Positions 1-8,700 of a stretch of 64,000 bases of DNA are shown here, in pieces. A model generated the notes under the pieces. That model was not told the origin of the DNA and did not search any database. It saw nothing but the letters and a program-made list of their open reading frames with translations. Source of the stretch: Kineosporia sp. NBRC 101731 (GTDB taxonomy: Bacteria > Actinomycetota > Actinomycetes > Actinomycetales > Kineosporiaceae). The stretch's first letter is position 1; every line of letters starts with the position of its first letter. The translations under genes were made by a program, and so were the position numbers. The DNA is taken from positions 819,467 to 883,466 of the forward strand of contig NZ_BSTC01000001.1 in the NCBI RefSeq assembly GCF_030269305.1, written 5' to 3'.

Positions 1-1
1 G

Positions 2-3000
2 GGTGTCGAGAAGCCGAGTGTCGAGCGGTCCGGCGTCGGCAAGCCCGCGGCCCCGACGGAGTCCGCTCCCCGCGACACCCCTCAGCCCGACATCATCGTC
101 GACATCACGCATGCCCAGCCGCTGCCCCAACGTCGTGTGGGGAAGTCGGGGGCGGCAGAGGCGTCCGAACCGCTGCGTGATCGGGTAGTCAGCTCCCGGG
201 ACAGCGATACGTCTCAGCGCCCCGAACCAGCAGATCGGCCAACCGTCCGGAACGACGAGCAGGATGAGCGTCGCAGCCCGCAGCCGTACGCCGACGACAG
301 CGCCGGCCCAGACCACTCAGACCGCCCGGGCAAGACCGGCGTGATCACCGGTGCTGCGGCAGCTGTGGCCGGGGCTCTGGCCGGACGCCGCGGCGCGGAA
401 CCGGATGAACCTTCCACCCCGGAACCGGAAAGGCGTCGCCCATCTGAATCGGTGGACGAACGCGGAGCCGAGCCGACGGGGCGTTCCCCCCTCGAGTCCG
501 GAGAAGACCGCAGGACTGGGTCGGAAGAACGGCGCCCGGCTGAGTCGGACGAGAGCCGTCGGACCGCGGTGGACGGTCCTCGTTCGTCCGCGCCGGTGGG
601 GAGCCGAAAGCCCGAACCGGTCAGGCGGCGCTGGGCCGAACTGGAAGACCAGCGTCGGGCTGACCAGGAGGCGCGACGCAAGGCTGAACTGGAAGACCAG
701 CGTCGGGCTGACCAGGAGGCGCGACGCAAGGCTGAACTGGAAGACCAGCGCCGGGCTGACCAGGAAGCGCGAGGCAAGGCGGAGCTGGACGACAGTCGCC
801 GAGCCGAATCGGGACGAGTTCTCGGAGCCGAACCGGAACGACTTCGCGCCACTGAGCCGCATCGGAACGAGGTCGGGCCGGTGCCCGGCCGTCCGTCCGG
901 CTCGTGTGCGGATACTTCGGCCGGTTCCGGTTCCGGTTCCGGTTCCGGTTCCGGGTCCGGGGTCGCGAGTGAGGCCGGGCCGGTCCCGGGTCAGACCCTT
1001 GATCCCGCGGTGGCTCGCTCGACCGAGCCGGAGTCGGCCGACCCCGCCGAGTCGAGGTCGGGCCGCGGTGCTGAGCCGGGTTCGGGTCCCGCGATCGAGT
1101 TGAGGTCGGGCCGCGGTGCTGAGCCGGGTTCGGGTCCCGCGATCCAGTCGAGGCCGGATCGCGATGCTGACTCCCGGTCGAGCGACCGCATGCAGTCGCA
1201 GCCGGAACGAGTGGCCGGGCCCCCTCAGATCGATCAGGGGTCCGCCACGGCTTCCTCCTCGGATTCACCGCCGCTGGGTGAGAAAGCCGGACCGGTCGTC
1301 GTTCCGCAGATGCTCCCGACGCCCGCGAAGCCGAAGGCCGGGGGACGTTCGGAGCTCGGTGGAGTTCCGGTGCTCGGGGCTGCGGATGATGACGACCGAC
1401 GGGCCGACCAGGAACTGGACCAGGAGGACGAGCAGGCGGCCGAGGCCTCTACCGGCCAGGGCCCGACGCCGTCACCCGCACCGATCAGCGCCCTGCGTCG
1501 CCGGCCGGCATCACCCCCGGCCCGGCGCAGTCAGGAGCCGTACGACCCGTCGAAACATCCCTACCAAGACTCCGACAGCCCCGACGACGATCTTCCGGTG
1601 CCGCGTCTCTCGCAGCTCCTGTCGCAGTCCAAGCGCCGGGTGATGGACCGGGCCCGCAAGGTGCTACCGGGTTCGGACCCTGACGAGGCGAACGAGACGC
1701 CGAAGCCCACGACGGGCACCCCCACCGGGACGACACGGGCCCGGATGAACGAAAAACCCGAGCCGACAAAGAATGCGACACCCGAGACGCCACGGGCCCG
1801 GATGGACGAGGCTCGCAAGCCCGCATCCGGTGTGTCCACCGGGGCCGCAGAAGTTCGCGCGGACGAGACCTCCGATCCGCGAACAGCCACCGCTGATCAG
1901 GCATCTGAAGGCACGGGACACCATGGCCCGGCGGCAGCACTCAGTGCGGCCGCGGCGGAGGGTGCTGCGATCGACGCTGATCGCCAGGACGCCGATCGTC
2001 AGGACATCGAACGGCCGAAGATCGAACCTCCGCGAACAGTTCAGGATGCCCGCAAGGCCCGGCCTCACCGGCCCAGCCTGCGGGAGGCCATGGGGCGCTC
2101 GCAGCCCAGGACCCCTGAGCCGGACACCACGGAACCCGGCCAGAACGAGGCAGATCCGGCCCCGGACACCGGCACCGATCAGTCGGCCGGAACGGCCGAC
2201 TCCGCCCGGGAGCCCAGGGAAAGCGTTGCTGACCCGCTGCCGGTCCGGGCGAAAGGCCCGGTGCCCAGGTCCGGTTCGGTAGCGCCGGCCCCCGGGGCAT
2301 CGACGGGTCGGTCAGAGCTTTCCGGGCAGGACGACCCGGAACGTTCCGGCACCTCGCACGACACCCCGGCCGGCTGGGCGGAGAAGCCGTACTCGTTCTT
2401 CGGGCTCGGCGACGAGGTGGGCCCGGATGACGAGGGCGCGCTGGACTACGCACCGGGTGACCGGGACGACGACCAGGCATCCCGTTCGGTTGGGGAGAAC
2501 AGCGACGGGCCGGACGAGTCCCTCGAGACTGCCGCCGAGATCGCCGCTGCTGCCGACCTGGCCGAGTCCGACGTGTCCCGGGGAAGCACCCCGGACGATG
2601 ACGACAGCGACGACAGCAGGGATGCCCGACGTCGACCCGATGTCTCAGGGGCCGCTGCCGCTCGCCCGGTCGCCGAGAGCCTGGGTGGATCGGTCGCGTC
2701 GTCCGGGCCGGCCGAGGGCTCGTCCCCGGAAGACCCGGTTCAGGGTGACGAGGTGAGCTCGTCCGACAAGACCGGGACCGAGACCGGGACCGAGGACGAG
2801 GACGGGTCGCTGGCCGGGGGTGCCCCGACGACCCCACGGTCGATCCCGGGGCAGCGGGAGCGAGTACTGCTGAGTCCGGCCAACGAACCTCCGGAGCGGA
2901 CACCGCGCCGGTCGCCGGCCCGGGAGGAACAGCCGCACCAGCTGAGCCGGAACACCCACCGCATCAAACTGCTGCACATCGACCTCGAAGACCGGCTCGC

Positions 3001-3637
3001 CGACGAGGCCGTCTGTCAGGTGGCACTGGAACTGGCCGGGGCCCCGGACGACGAAGTCGTGCGCCAGATCCTGCTCGACGCCCTGCGTGACTCGCTCACC
3101 AGCGACGGCAGCGCCATCACCGAGTCGGGCTCACAGCTTCAGGTGACCACGCTGCGCGGATCCGGTGGTGAGGTGGCCAAGATCCTGGACGGCCTGGTGC
3201 TGATGCGCGACCTCAGCCCGCGCCCCGCGGGCCCCCGCGCCGGCGTGCCCGGGGTGACCGCGTCGTCCTCGAACACCGATCGGCCGGTGCACGAAGACCT
3301 CGTCTACGCCGTCGCCCCGACCCGCCTGACACGTCACCTGCTCTCGACCGACCAGGGTTTCACCCGGGCTCTCGCCGGCTGGGCGCTGCCCCGCGACGGC
3401 TCCGACCGGGCCGAGCACGAGGCGGCCTTCCAGCACGCGGTCGCGCGGATCCCGTTCGACCTGATCGAGACCATGAAAGACGCGGCCCGGCTGGCTCCGC
3501 CCTTGTTCGGGGTGCCGCTGCGGATCGACCGCTCGAACGGTGTGGTGGTCACCCTGCCCGAAGACCAGGCGCACGAGGTGCCCGGCGAGGGTTTCCCGCC
3601 GGAGTGGCGCAGCTCCGAACGTCGCTTCCACAACTGA
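2..3637 (+). CDS. Large low-complexity repeat protein, 5' end outside the window
   Basis: The frame is open from base 2 with no stop, so the gene very probably starts upstream; the first in-frame GTG is at 137 and has no good ribosome binding site. About 1,210 residues are visible. Nearly all of it is charged, Pro/Ser/Glu/Arg-rich and probably disordered, with three 16-residue repeats of the type AELEDQRRADQEARRK (635-778), a second 16-residue repeat (1049-1144) and a Gly-Ser run near 919-960. Only the last ~230 residues, from about 2940, have mixed hydrophobic composition like a folded domain. No signal peptide or membrane segment is visible. I recognise no family. A scaffold or surface-organising role is possible but is inference. 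Confidence 0.75.
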   Translation, partial: GVEKPSVERSGVGKPAAPTESAPRDTPQPDIIVDITHAQPLPQRRVGKSGAAEASEPLRDRVVSSRDSDTSQRPEPADRPTVRNDEQDERRSPQPYADDSAGPDHSDRPGKTGVITGAAAAVAGALAGRRGAEPDEPSTPEPERRRPSESVDERGAEPTGRSPLESGEDRRTGSEERRPAESDESRRTAVDGPRSSAPVGSRKPEPVRRRWAELEDQRRADQEARRKAELEDQRRADQEARRKAELEDQRRADQEARGKAELDDSRRAESGRVLGAEPERLRATEPHRNEVGPVPGRPSGSCADTSAGSGSGSGSGSGSGVASEAGPVPGQTLDPAVARSTEPESADPAESRSGRGAEPGSGPAIELRSGRGAEPGSGPAIQSRPDRDADSRSSDRMQSQPERVAGPPQIDQGSATASSSDSPPLGEKAGPVVVPQMLPTPAKPKAGGRSELGGVPVLGAADDDDRRADQELDQEDEQAAEASTGQGPTPSPAPISALRRRPASPPARRSQEPYDPSKHPYQDSDSPDDDLPVPRLSQLLSQSKRRVMDRARKVLPGSDPDEANETPKPTTGTPTGTTRARMNEKPEPTKNATPETPRARMDEARKPASGVSTGAAEVRADETSDPRTATADQASEGTGHHGPAAALSAAAAEGAAIDADRQDADRQDIERPKIEPPRTVQDARKARPHRPSLREAMGRSQPRTPEPDTTEPGQNEADPAPDTGTDQSAGTADSAREPRESVADPLPVRAKGPVPRSGSVAPAPGASTGRSELSGQDDPERSGTSHDTPAGWAEKPYSFFGLGDEVGPDDEGALDYAPGDRDDDQASRSVGENSDGPDESLETAAEIAAAADLAESDVSRGSTPDDDDSDDSRDARRRPDVSGAAAARPVAESLGGSVASSGPAEGSSPEDPVQGDEVSSSDKTGTETGTEDEDGSLAGGAPTTPRSIPGQRERVLLSPANEPPERTPRRSPAREEQPHQLSRNTHRIKLLHIDLEDRLADEAVCQVALELAGAPDDEVVRQILLDALRDSLTSDGSAITESGSQLQVTTLRGSGGEVAKILDGLVLMRDLSPRPAGPRAGVPGVTASSSNTDRPVHEDLVYAVAPTRLTRHLLSTDQGFTRALAGWALPRDGSDRAEHEAAFQHAVARIPFDLIETMKDAARLAPPLFGVPLRIDRSNGVVVTLPEDQAHEVPGEGFPPEWRSSERRFHN
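635..778 (+). repeat. Three tandem 48-bp coding repeats
   Basis: Three adjacent 48-bp units start at 635, 683 and 731, each coding a 16-residue charged segment (AELEDQRRADQEARRK); a decayed fourth unit follows from 779. Near identity at DNA level, including synonymous sites, points to recent unequal duplication. The charged alternation would favour a helical or coiled-coil segment. Confidence 0.9.
919..960 (+). repeat. GGTTCC hexanucleotide run
   Basis: A run of GGTTCC hexamers, decaying at its 3' end, codes for alternating Gly-Ser in the large repeat protein. The hexamer keeps frame, so slippage would change linker length without a frameshift. Confidence 0.85.
1049..1144 (+). repeat. Two tandem 48-bp coding repeats
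   Basis: Two 48-bp units at 1049 and 1097 differ at one or two bases and code for 16 residues ending GSGPAI; a diverged partial third unit follows at 1145. This is unrelated in sequence to the 635-778 array but has the same unit length. Confidence 0.85.
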
Positions 3638-3865
3638 GGCCGCCGCAGACGTCGAAAAGTTCAAGATCCGCGCTGTTTTCTGCGGTGGTTCAGTGGCTCG
3701 ATCGCCTGTTGGGGTGCACCCACGCGTCCCACTACTGCGGGCGGGCGACTGTCTACTTGGATGTGCGTCCTCGCTGACGACCCGGGTACCTGGCTCTACT
3801 GAAGCTCTACCGAACAGTCCATATAGACCACGCCTCCCGGGCCAGGGGCGAGCCAGGGAGGGTGA

Positions 3866-4792
3866 GTGTTCCGCGCAGGACGCGTTCGTACGATCGGTGG
3901 GGCGGCGCTCGCCCTGGTTTCATCGGCCCTGGTGACGATGCTGGTGTCCCAGCCCGCCCTGGCTGCTTCGTCCGCCTCGTCCGCCACTCGGACGATCGGC
4001 TGGACCGACCTGGCGCCGACCCTGATCCGCCCGAACACGGACTACACGCGGCTCGCCACGGCCACCAGGGTTCCGGGCACGGCCGACGGCAAGGCCCTCA
4101 AGCTGACCCTGCCGGCCAACCCGGAGGCCGGCCCGATGGGTGGTGTCGGCTTCGAGACCACGAAGGCCTACCGGTACGGCACCTTCGGCACCCGGATGAA
4201 GACGGCCGACTGCACCGGCCAGAACGCGCCGGGTGTGGTCTCGGCGGCGTTCACCTACTCACGCGACCACAGCGACACCAACGGCAACGGCGTCACGGAC
4301 AACAACGAGATCGACTTCGAGATCCTCTGCTCCCAGCCCGACGTGGTCTGGATGACGATCTGGACCGACTACAGCGAGACCTCGAACAACCTGCGCTCGA
4401 TCTCGCGCGTGGTGAATGTGCGCACCGGACAGGTGCTTTACAACTGCTACATCGTGTCGTACGGCACCGGCTGCCAGACCCCGCAGGCCGGCGAGAACGT
4501 GCCCGCGAAAACTCAGCCGATCCCGGGTTTCGACGCCTCGAAGCAGTTCCGCACCTACAAGTTCGACTGGCAGCCCGACCGCATCACCTTCTACACGTTC
4601 GACAACCAGAACCGGAAGGTCGTGCTCTGGGACTACCGCGGCCCGGCCGAGCGCATCCCGCACACCCCGTCGCTGTTCATGCAGAACGTCTGGCACAGCG
4701 CCAACTGGGACCCGTTCGGCGGTCGCTCCGCGCACAACCGCCCGACGGTCGCGAACACTGCATTCATCGACAGCACGTTCCTCCCGCAGTAA
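3866..4792 (+). CDS. Secreted GH16-like glycoside hydrolase
   Basis: A 308-residue secreted protein. A basic start, hydrophobic core and ALA/AS site form a signal peptide (about residues 1-34). The GH16 catalytic signature ExDxE appears as EIDFE (E148, D150, E152), placed mid-domain as expected for the jelly-roll fold of laminarinases, lichenases and related retaining glycosidases. Start is GTG 3866, preceded by AGGGAGGG; GTG 3862 is less well spaced. A TATAGA at 3822-3827 may be a -10 box. The C-terminal half aligns by eye with the second GH16-like protein at 38900-40120, including the shared DYxGPAERIP stretch, so the two are paralogues. No carbohydrate-binding module is present. The substrate cannot be read from the sequence. 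Confidence 0.82.
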   Translation: MFRAGRVRTIGGAALALVSSALVTMLVSQPALAASSASSATRTIGWTDLAPTLIRPNTDYTRLATATRVPGTADGKALKLTLPANPEAGPMGGVGFETTKAYRYGTFGTRMKTADCTGQNAPGVVSAAFTYSRDHSDTNGNGVTDNNEIDFEILCSQPDVVWMTIWTDYSETSNNLRSISRVVNVRTGQVLYNCYIVSYGTGCQTPQAGENVPAKTQPIPGFDASKQFRTYKFDWQPDRITFYTFDNQNRKVVLWDYRGPAERIPHTPSLFMQNVWHSANWDPFGGRSAHNRPTVANTAFIDSTFLPQ

Positions 4793-4797
4793 CGTTT

Positions 4798-4828
4798 ACT
4801 TGGGCGTCAAATAGTTGGACGTCCAAGT
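4798..4828. promoter_or_regulatory. Inverted repeat upstream of icmF, MarR-type operator candidate
   Basis: ACTTGGGCGTC and GACGTCCAAGT form an 11-bp inverted repeat with one mismatch and a 9-base spacer. It includes a perfect 12-bp palindrome, TTGGACGTCCAA (4815-4826), of the TTG-N6-CAA type common for MarR-family dimers. It lies 22-52 bases before the icmF start, and a MarR gene is in the same operon. It could instead be the terminator of the GH16 gene, but no T-run follows. Confidence 0.5.
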
Positions 4829-4849
4829 GTCTCAGCGGGGAGGCGCAGG

Positions 4850-7800
4850 ATGTCGGTTCCGGACGGCGACAGCAACGGCTTGCGGACGACGCCGAGCTCT
4901 GATCACGCGGCCCACCAGGGCACGATCCACGGCAGCGATCACGGCACAGTGCCGGACTCGACGGTGGAGAGACGTCCGGTGCGGTTCGTCACCGCGGCCA
5001 GCCTGTTCGACGGCCACGACGCCTCGATCAACATCATGCGGCGCATCCTGCAGGCCCAGGGGTGCGAGGTGATCCATCTCGGTCATGACCGCTCCGTGGA
5101 TGCCGTGGTGGCGGCCGCGATCCAGGAAGACGTGCACGGCATCGCGATCAGCTCCTACCAGGGCGGCCACGTCGAGTACTTCGGCTACCTGGTAGACCTG
5201 CTGGCCGAACGAGGTGCCCCGCAGGTGCGGGTCTTCGGCGGGGGCGGTGGCGTGATCGTTCCCGACGAGATCGCCCTGCTGAAGGCCAAGGGGGTGCTGA
5301 TCTTCTCGCCGGACGACGGGCAACGACTGGGCCTGGCGGGAATGATCAGCTCGGTGGTGCAGGCGTCGGACCGCGACCTCACGAGCACGGCGCCGGACCT
5401 CGACGAGCTCCGGGCCGGGTCGGATCCGGCGCTGGCCCGGGCGATCTCGGTGATCGAGGCGGGAAACGCCGACGCGGCCTGGCTTGCTGCACTACGGGAG
5501 AGCGCGGGGCCGGCCCCGGTGCTCGGCATCACCGGTACCGGCGGCTCAGGCAAGTCGTCGCTCACCGACGAGCTGATCCGCCGTCTGCGCACCGACCAGC
5601 AGGACAAGCTCCGCGTAGCCGTGATCGCCGTCGATCCCACCCGGCGCCGGGGCGGTGGCGCACTGCTCGGCGACCGGATCCGGATGAACGCCCTGCAGCC
5701 CGGCCGCACCTTCTTCCGTTCCCTGGCCACCCGGGGCGCCGGCGGCCAGGTGCCCGAGCACCTGCCCGACGTGATCAATGCCTGCCGGGCAGCGGGTTAC
5801 GACCTGGTGATCGTCGAGACCCCGGGCATCGGGCAGGGTGACACCGGCATCGTCGACCTCGCCGACGTGTCGCTGTACGTGATGACGCCCGAGTTCGGCG
5901 CCGCGTCGCAGCTCGAGAAGATCGACATGCTCGACTTCGCCGACGCGGTGGCGATCAACAAGTTCGAGCGGCGCGGCGCGCTCGACGCCCTGCGCGACGC
6001 GAGCAAGCAGGTCGCCCGCAACCGCGAGGCGTTCGGCGTGCCCTGGGACCGGATGCCCGTCTTCGGTACCAGCGCGGCCCAGTTCAACGACGACGGCGTG
6101 ACGGCCCTCTACCAGCACCTGCGCGGGCTGCTGGCGGCCAGGGGTCTGCCCGTGGCCGAGGGCGTGCTGCCGGAGGTGACGGCCAGGACGTCGACCCAGG
6201 CCGCCGCGGTCGTGCCGCCCGAACGGGTGCGATACCTGGCCGAGATCGTCGAGACAGTGAGGAATTACCGCCGGGAGACGGCAGAGGTGGCGGAGGCGGC
6301 GAGAAAGGCCCAGCACCTTCGGACTGCGATCAGCGAACTCCAATCCTCCGTGATCATGCAAAACCTCCCCGGGGAGGTTTTGCATGATCACGAACACAGT
6401 GTTCTTGCCGCGAAGGCCGACGCATTCGAGCGTTCGGTGCCCACCGACGTCCGCCATCAGTTGACCGAATGGCCCGACACCGTGCGCCAGTACGCGGGTG
6501 AGGAGTTCGCGGTCGAGGTCCGGGGGCGCACGCAGAGCACGAAACTGCGCCGGCTGACGCTCTCGGGCAACCAGATTCCCCGGGTCGCCCTGCCTCGCAC
6601 CACCGACCACGGCGATCTGGTGCGGTATCTGCGCGAGGAGAACCTGCCGGGAGTCTTCCCTTTCACCGCCGGGGTGTTCCGGTTCAAGCGGGATGCCGAG
6701 TCGCCGGCCCGGATGTTCGCCGGCGAAGGCGATGCCCGGCGCACCAACCGCCGCTTTCATCTGCTGGCGCAGGGTCAGCCCGCGACCCGGCTGAGCACAG
6801 CCTTCGACTCCGTGACCCTGTACGGCCGCGACCCCGACCTACGGCCCGACATCTACGGCAAGGTCGGCACTTCCGGCGTCTCCATCGCCACGCTCGACGA
6901 CATGCGCCAGCTGTACGAGGGCTTCGACCTCTGCGACCCCACCACCTCGGTCTCGATGACGATCAACGGCCCGGCCCCGGCGATCCTGGCCATGTTCCTG
7001 AACGCGGCGATCGATCAGCAGCTGGCAGCACACCCGCACGAAGACCCGGCCGCCGTCCGTCAGAGAGTCTTGAGCTCGGTCCGCGGCACCGTTCAGGCCG
7101 ACATCCTCAAGGAGGATCAGGGCCAGAACACCTGCATCTTCAGCACCGAGTTCTCGCTGCGGGCCATGGCTGATGTGCAGGAGTGGTTCATCGCCCACGG
7201 TGTGCGCAATTTCTACTCGGTCTCGATCAGCGGGTATCACATCGCCGAGGCCGGGGCCAACCCGATCAGTCAGCTGGCGTTCACGCTGGCTAACGGATTC
7301 ACCTACGTGGAAAGCTATCTCGCGCGAGGTATGGCGATCGACGACTTCGCGCCGAACCTGTCGTTCTTCTTCAGCAACGGTATGGACGCCGAGTACACGG
7401 TGCTCGGACGGGTGGCCCGGCGGATCTGGGCGGTGGCGATGCGGGAGCGCTACGGTGCGGGTGAGCGCAGCCAGAAGCTCAAGTATCACGTGCAGACCTC
7501 GGGCCGCTCGCTGCACGCGCAGGAGATGAACTTCAACGACATCCGCACCACGCTGCAGGCCCTCTGCGCGCTCTACGACAACGCGAACTCGTTGCACACC
7601 AACGCCTACGACGAGGCGGTGACCACTCCGACCGAGGCCTCGGTGCGCCGGGCCCTGGCGATCCAGCTGATCATCAACGCCGAATGGGGCCTGTCGATGA
7701 ACGAGAACCCGCTCCAGGGCTCGTACATCGTCACCGAGCTCACCGATTTGGTCGAAGAGGCCGTACTGGCGGAGTTCGAGCGCATCAGTGAACGCGGCGG

Positions 7801-8182
7801 GGTGCTGGGCGCGATGGAGACCGGGTATCAGCGGGGCCGGATCCAGGACGAGTCGATGCTGTACGAGCAGCGCAAGCACGACGGATCGCTGCCGTTGATC
7901 GGGGTGAACACGTTCCTCGGACCGGACGAGGCGGCGAGCCAGGGGCTCCAGGGCCTGATCCGGGCGACCGAGCAGGAGAAGCAGTCGCAGCTGGACCGGC
8001 TGCACCGGTTCCATGAGGCGCACCGGCACGAAGCCCCCGCGGCCCTGGCCGCCCTCAAGCACTCGGCGGCGGCCGGGGGCAATGTGTTCGACGAGTTGAT
8101 GAACGCCGTACGCTGCTGCTCCCTGGGCCAGATCACCGAGGCCTTCTTCGAGGTCGGCGGTCAGTACCGTCGCAACGTTTGA
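4850..8182 (+). CDS. icmF: Fused isobutyryl-CoA mutase IcmF
   Basis: Adenosylcobalamin-dependent radical mutase interconverting isobutyryl-CoA and n-butyryl-CoA, with its G-protein chaperone fused in one 1,110-residue chain. Order: B12-binding domain (~42-175; cobalt-ligand motif DGHDAS at 54-59, H56, and a GGGGG turn ~130), MeaB-like GTPase (~222-480; P-loop GITGTGGSGKSS at 226-237, VETPGIGQGD, NKFE at 370-373), linker, then substrate-binding mutase barrel (~545-1095). Start ATG 4850 follows GGGGAGG. Oddity: linker residues 501-514 are encoded by a perfect 44-bp palindrome (6349-6392) belonging to an intergenic repeat family. MarR and BtuF-like genes follow, consistent with a B12-linked acyl-CoA operon. 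Confidence 0.95.
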   Translation: MSVPDGDSNGLRTTPSSDHAAHQGTIHGSDHGTVPDSTVERRPVRFVTAASLFDGHDASINIMRRILQAQGCEVIHLGHDRSVDAVVAAAIQEDVHGIAISSYQGGHVEYFGYLVDLLAERGAPQVRVFGGGGGVIVPDEIALLKAKGVLIFSPDDGQRLGLAGMISSVVQASDRDLTSTAPDLDELRAGSDPALARAISVIEAGNADAAWLAALRESAGPAPVLGITGTGGSGKSSLTDELIRRLRTDQQDKLRVAVIAVDPTRRRGGGALLGDRIRMNALQPGRTFFRSLATRGAGGQVPEHLPDVINACRAAGYDLVIVETPGIGQGDTGIVDLADVSLYVMTPEFGAASQLEKIDMLDFADAVAINKFERRGALDALRDASKQVARNREAFGVPWDRMPVFGTSAAQFNDDGVTALYQHLRGLLAARGLPVAEGVLPEVTARTSTQAAAVVPPERVRYLAEIVETVRNYRRETAEVAEAARKAQHLRTAISELQSSVIMQNLPGEVLHDHEHSVLAAKADAFERSVPTDVRHQLTEWPDTVRQYAGEEFAVEVRGRTQSTKLRRLTLSGNQIPRVALPRTTDHGDLVRYLREENLPGVFPFTAGVFRFKRDAESPARMFAGEGDARRTNRRFHLLAQGQPATRLSTAFDSVTLYGRDPDLRPDIYGKVGTSGVSIATLDDMRQLYEGFDLCDPTTSVSMTINGPAPAILAMFLNAAIDQQLAAHPHEDPAAVRQRVLSSVRGTVQADILKEDQGQNTCIFSTEFSLRAMADVQEWFIAHGVRNFYSVSISGYHIAEAGANPISQLAFTLANGFTYVESYLARGMAIDDFAPNLSFFFSNGMDAEYTVLGRVARRIWAVAMRERYGAGERSQKLKYHVQTSGRSLHAQEMNFNDIRTTLQALCALYDNANSLHTNAYDEAVTTPTEASVRRALAIQLIINAEWGLSMNENPLQGSYIVTELTDLVEEAVLAEFERISERGGVLGAMETGYQRGRIQDESMLYEQRKHDGSLPLIGVNTFLGPDEAASQGLQGLIRATEQEKQSQLDRLHRFHEAHRHEAPAALAALKHSAAAGGNVFDELMNAVRCCSLGQITEAFFEVGGQYRRNV
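6349..6392. repeat. Perfect 44-bp palindromic element inside icmF
   Basis: Two 22-base arms with no spacer, left arm beginning CGTGATCATGCAAAACCTCC, form a perfect palindrome centred at 6370/6371. The same arm occurs at 14618-14640 and 14680-14702 between genes. Here it is translated without a stop, giving VIMQNLPGEVLHDH in the linker between the GTPase and mutase domains. It looks like an inserted mobile palindrome tolerated by the protein. Confidence 0.92.
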
Positions 8183-8189
8183 GGTGCCC

Positions 8190-8690
8190 ATGAGCCAGCT
8201 GCCTTTCGACCCGATCGAAGAGGCGCAACGTCAGTGGGTCGCCCACGGCTGGGACGACGCCGCGCCCGGGATGGCGGCCGTGACCTCGATCGTGAGGGCG
8301 CACCAGATCCTCATGGCGCGGGTGGAGGAGACGCTGCGGCCGCACGACCTGACCTTCGCCCGCTACGAACTGCTGCAGCTGCTGGCCTTCACGAAGACCG
8401 GGTCCCTGCCACTTTCGAGGATCGGTGCCCGGTTGCAGGTGCATCCGGCCAGCGTCACCAATGCGGTCGACCGGTGTGAGCAGCGAGGGCTGGTGCGGCG
8501 GATGCCGCACGCCACCGACCGGCGCACCACCCTGGCCGAGATCACCGATCCCGGGCGGGAACTGGTGTCCAAGGCCACGGACAGCCTGAACCGTGAGGTC
8601 TTCACCTCGCTGGGCCTGGACGAAGCGGCCATGGGCGAGCTGACCGGCGTCCTCAAGCATTTTCGTCAGGCGCACGGTGACTTCTCGTGA
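8190..8690 (+). CDS. MarR family transcriptional regulator
   Basis: A 166-residue protein with a MarR-type winged helix: dimerising helices at both ends, a central recognition region (ARLQVHPASVTNAVDRCEQR) and a wing with DRRTTL. MarR proteins are dimeric repressors, often relieved by small aromatic or acyl ligands. ATG 8190 is preferred over GTG 8184 because GAGG lies at 8181-8184. It follows the icmF stop by 7 bases and overlaps or abuts the next gene, so it is part of the icmF operon. A TTG-N6-CAA palindrome in front of icmF (4815-4826) is a plausible autoregulatory site, by inference. Confidence 0.9.
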   Translation: MSQLPFDPIEEAQRQWVAHGWDDAAPGMAAVTSIVRAHQILMARVEETLRPHDLTFARYELLQLLAFTKTGSLPLSRIGARLQVHPASVTNAVDRCEQRGLVRRMPHATDRRTTLAEITDPGRELVSKATDSLNREVFTSLGLDEAAMGELTGVLKHFRQAHGDFS

Positions 8691-8700
8691 ACAGCGGCCG

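Noticed and set aside
919-1144. Possible CRISPR-like array
   Set aside because: Repeats are coding and tandem without unique spacers; no cas genes.
5546-6760. Minus-strand frame opposite icmF
   Set aside because: Shadow frame; plus-strand domains are unambiguous.
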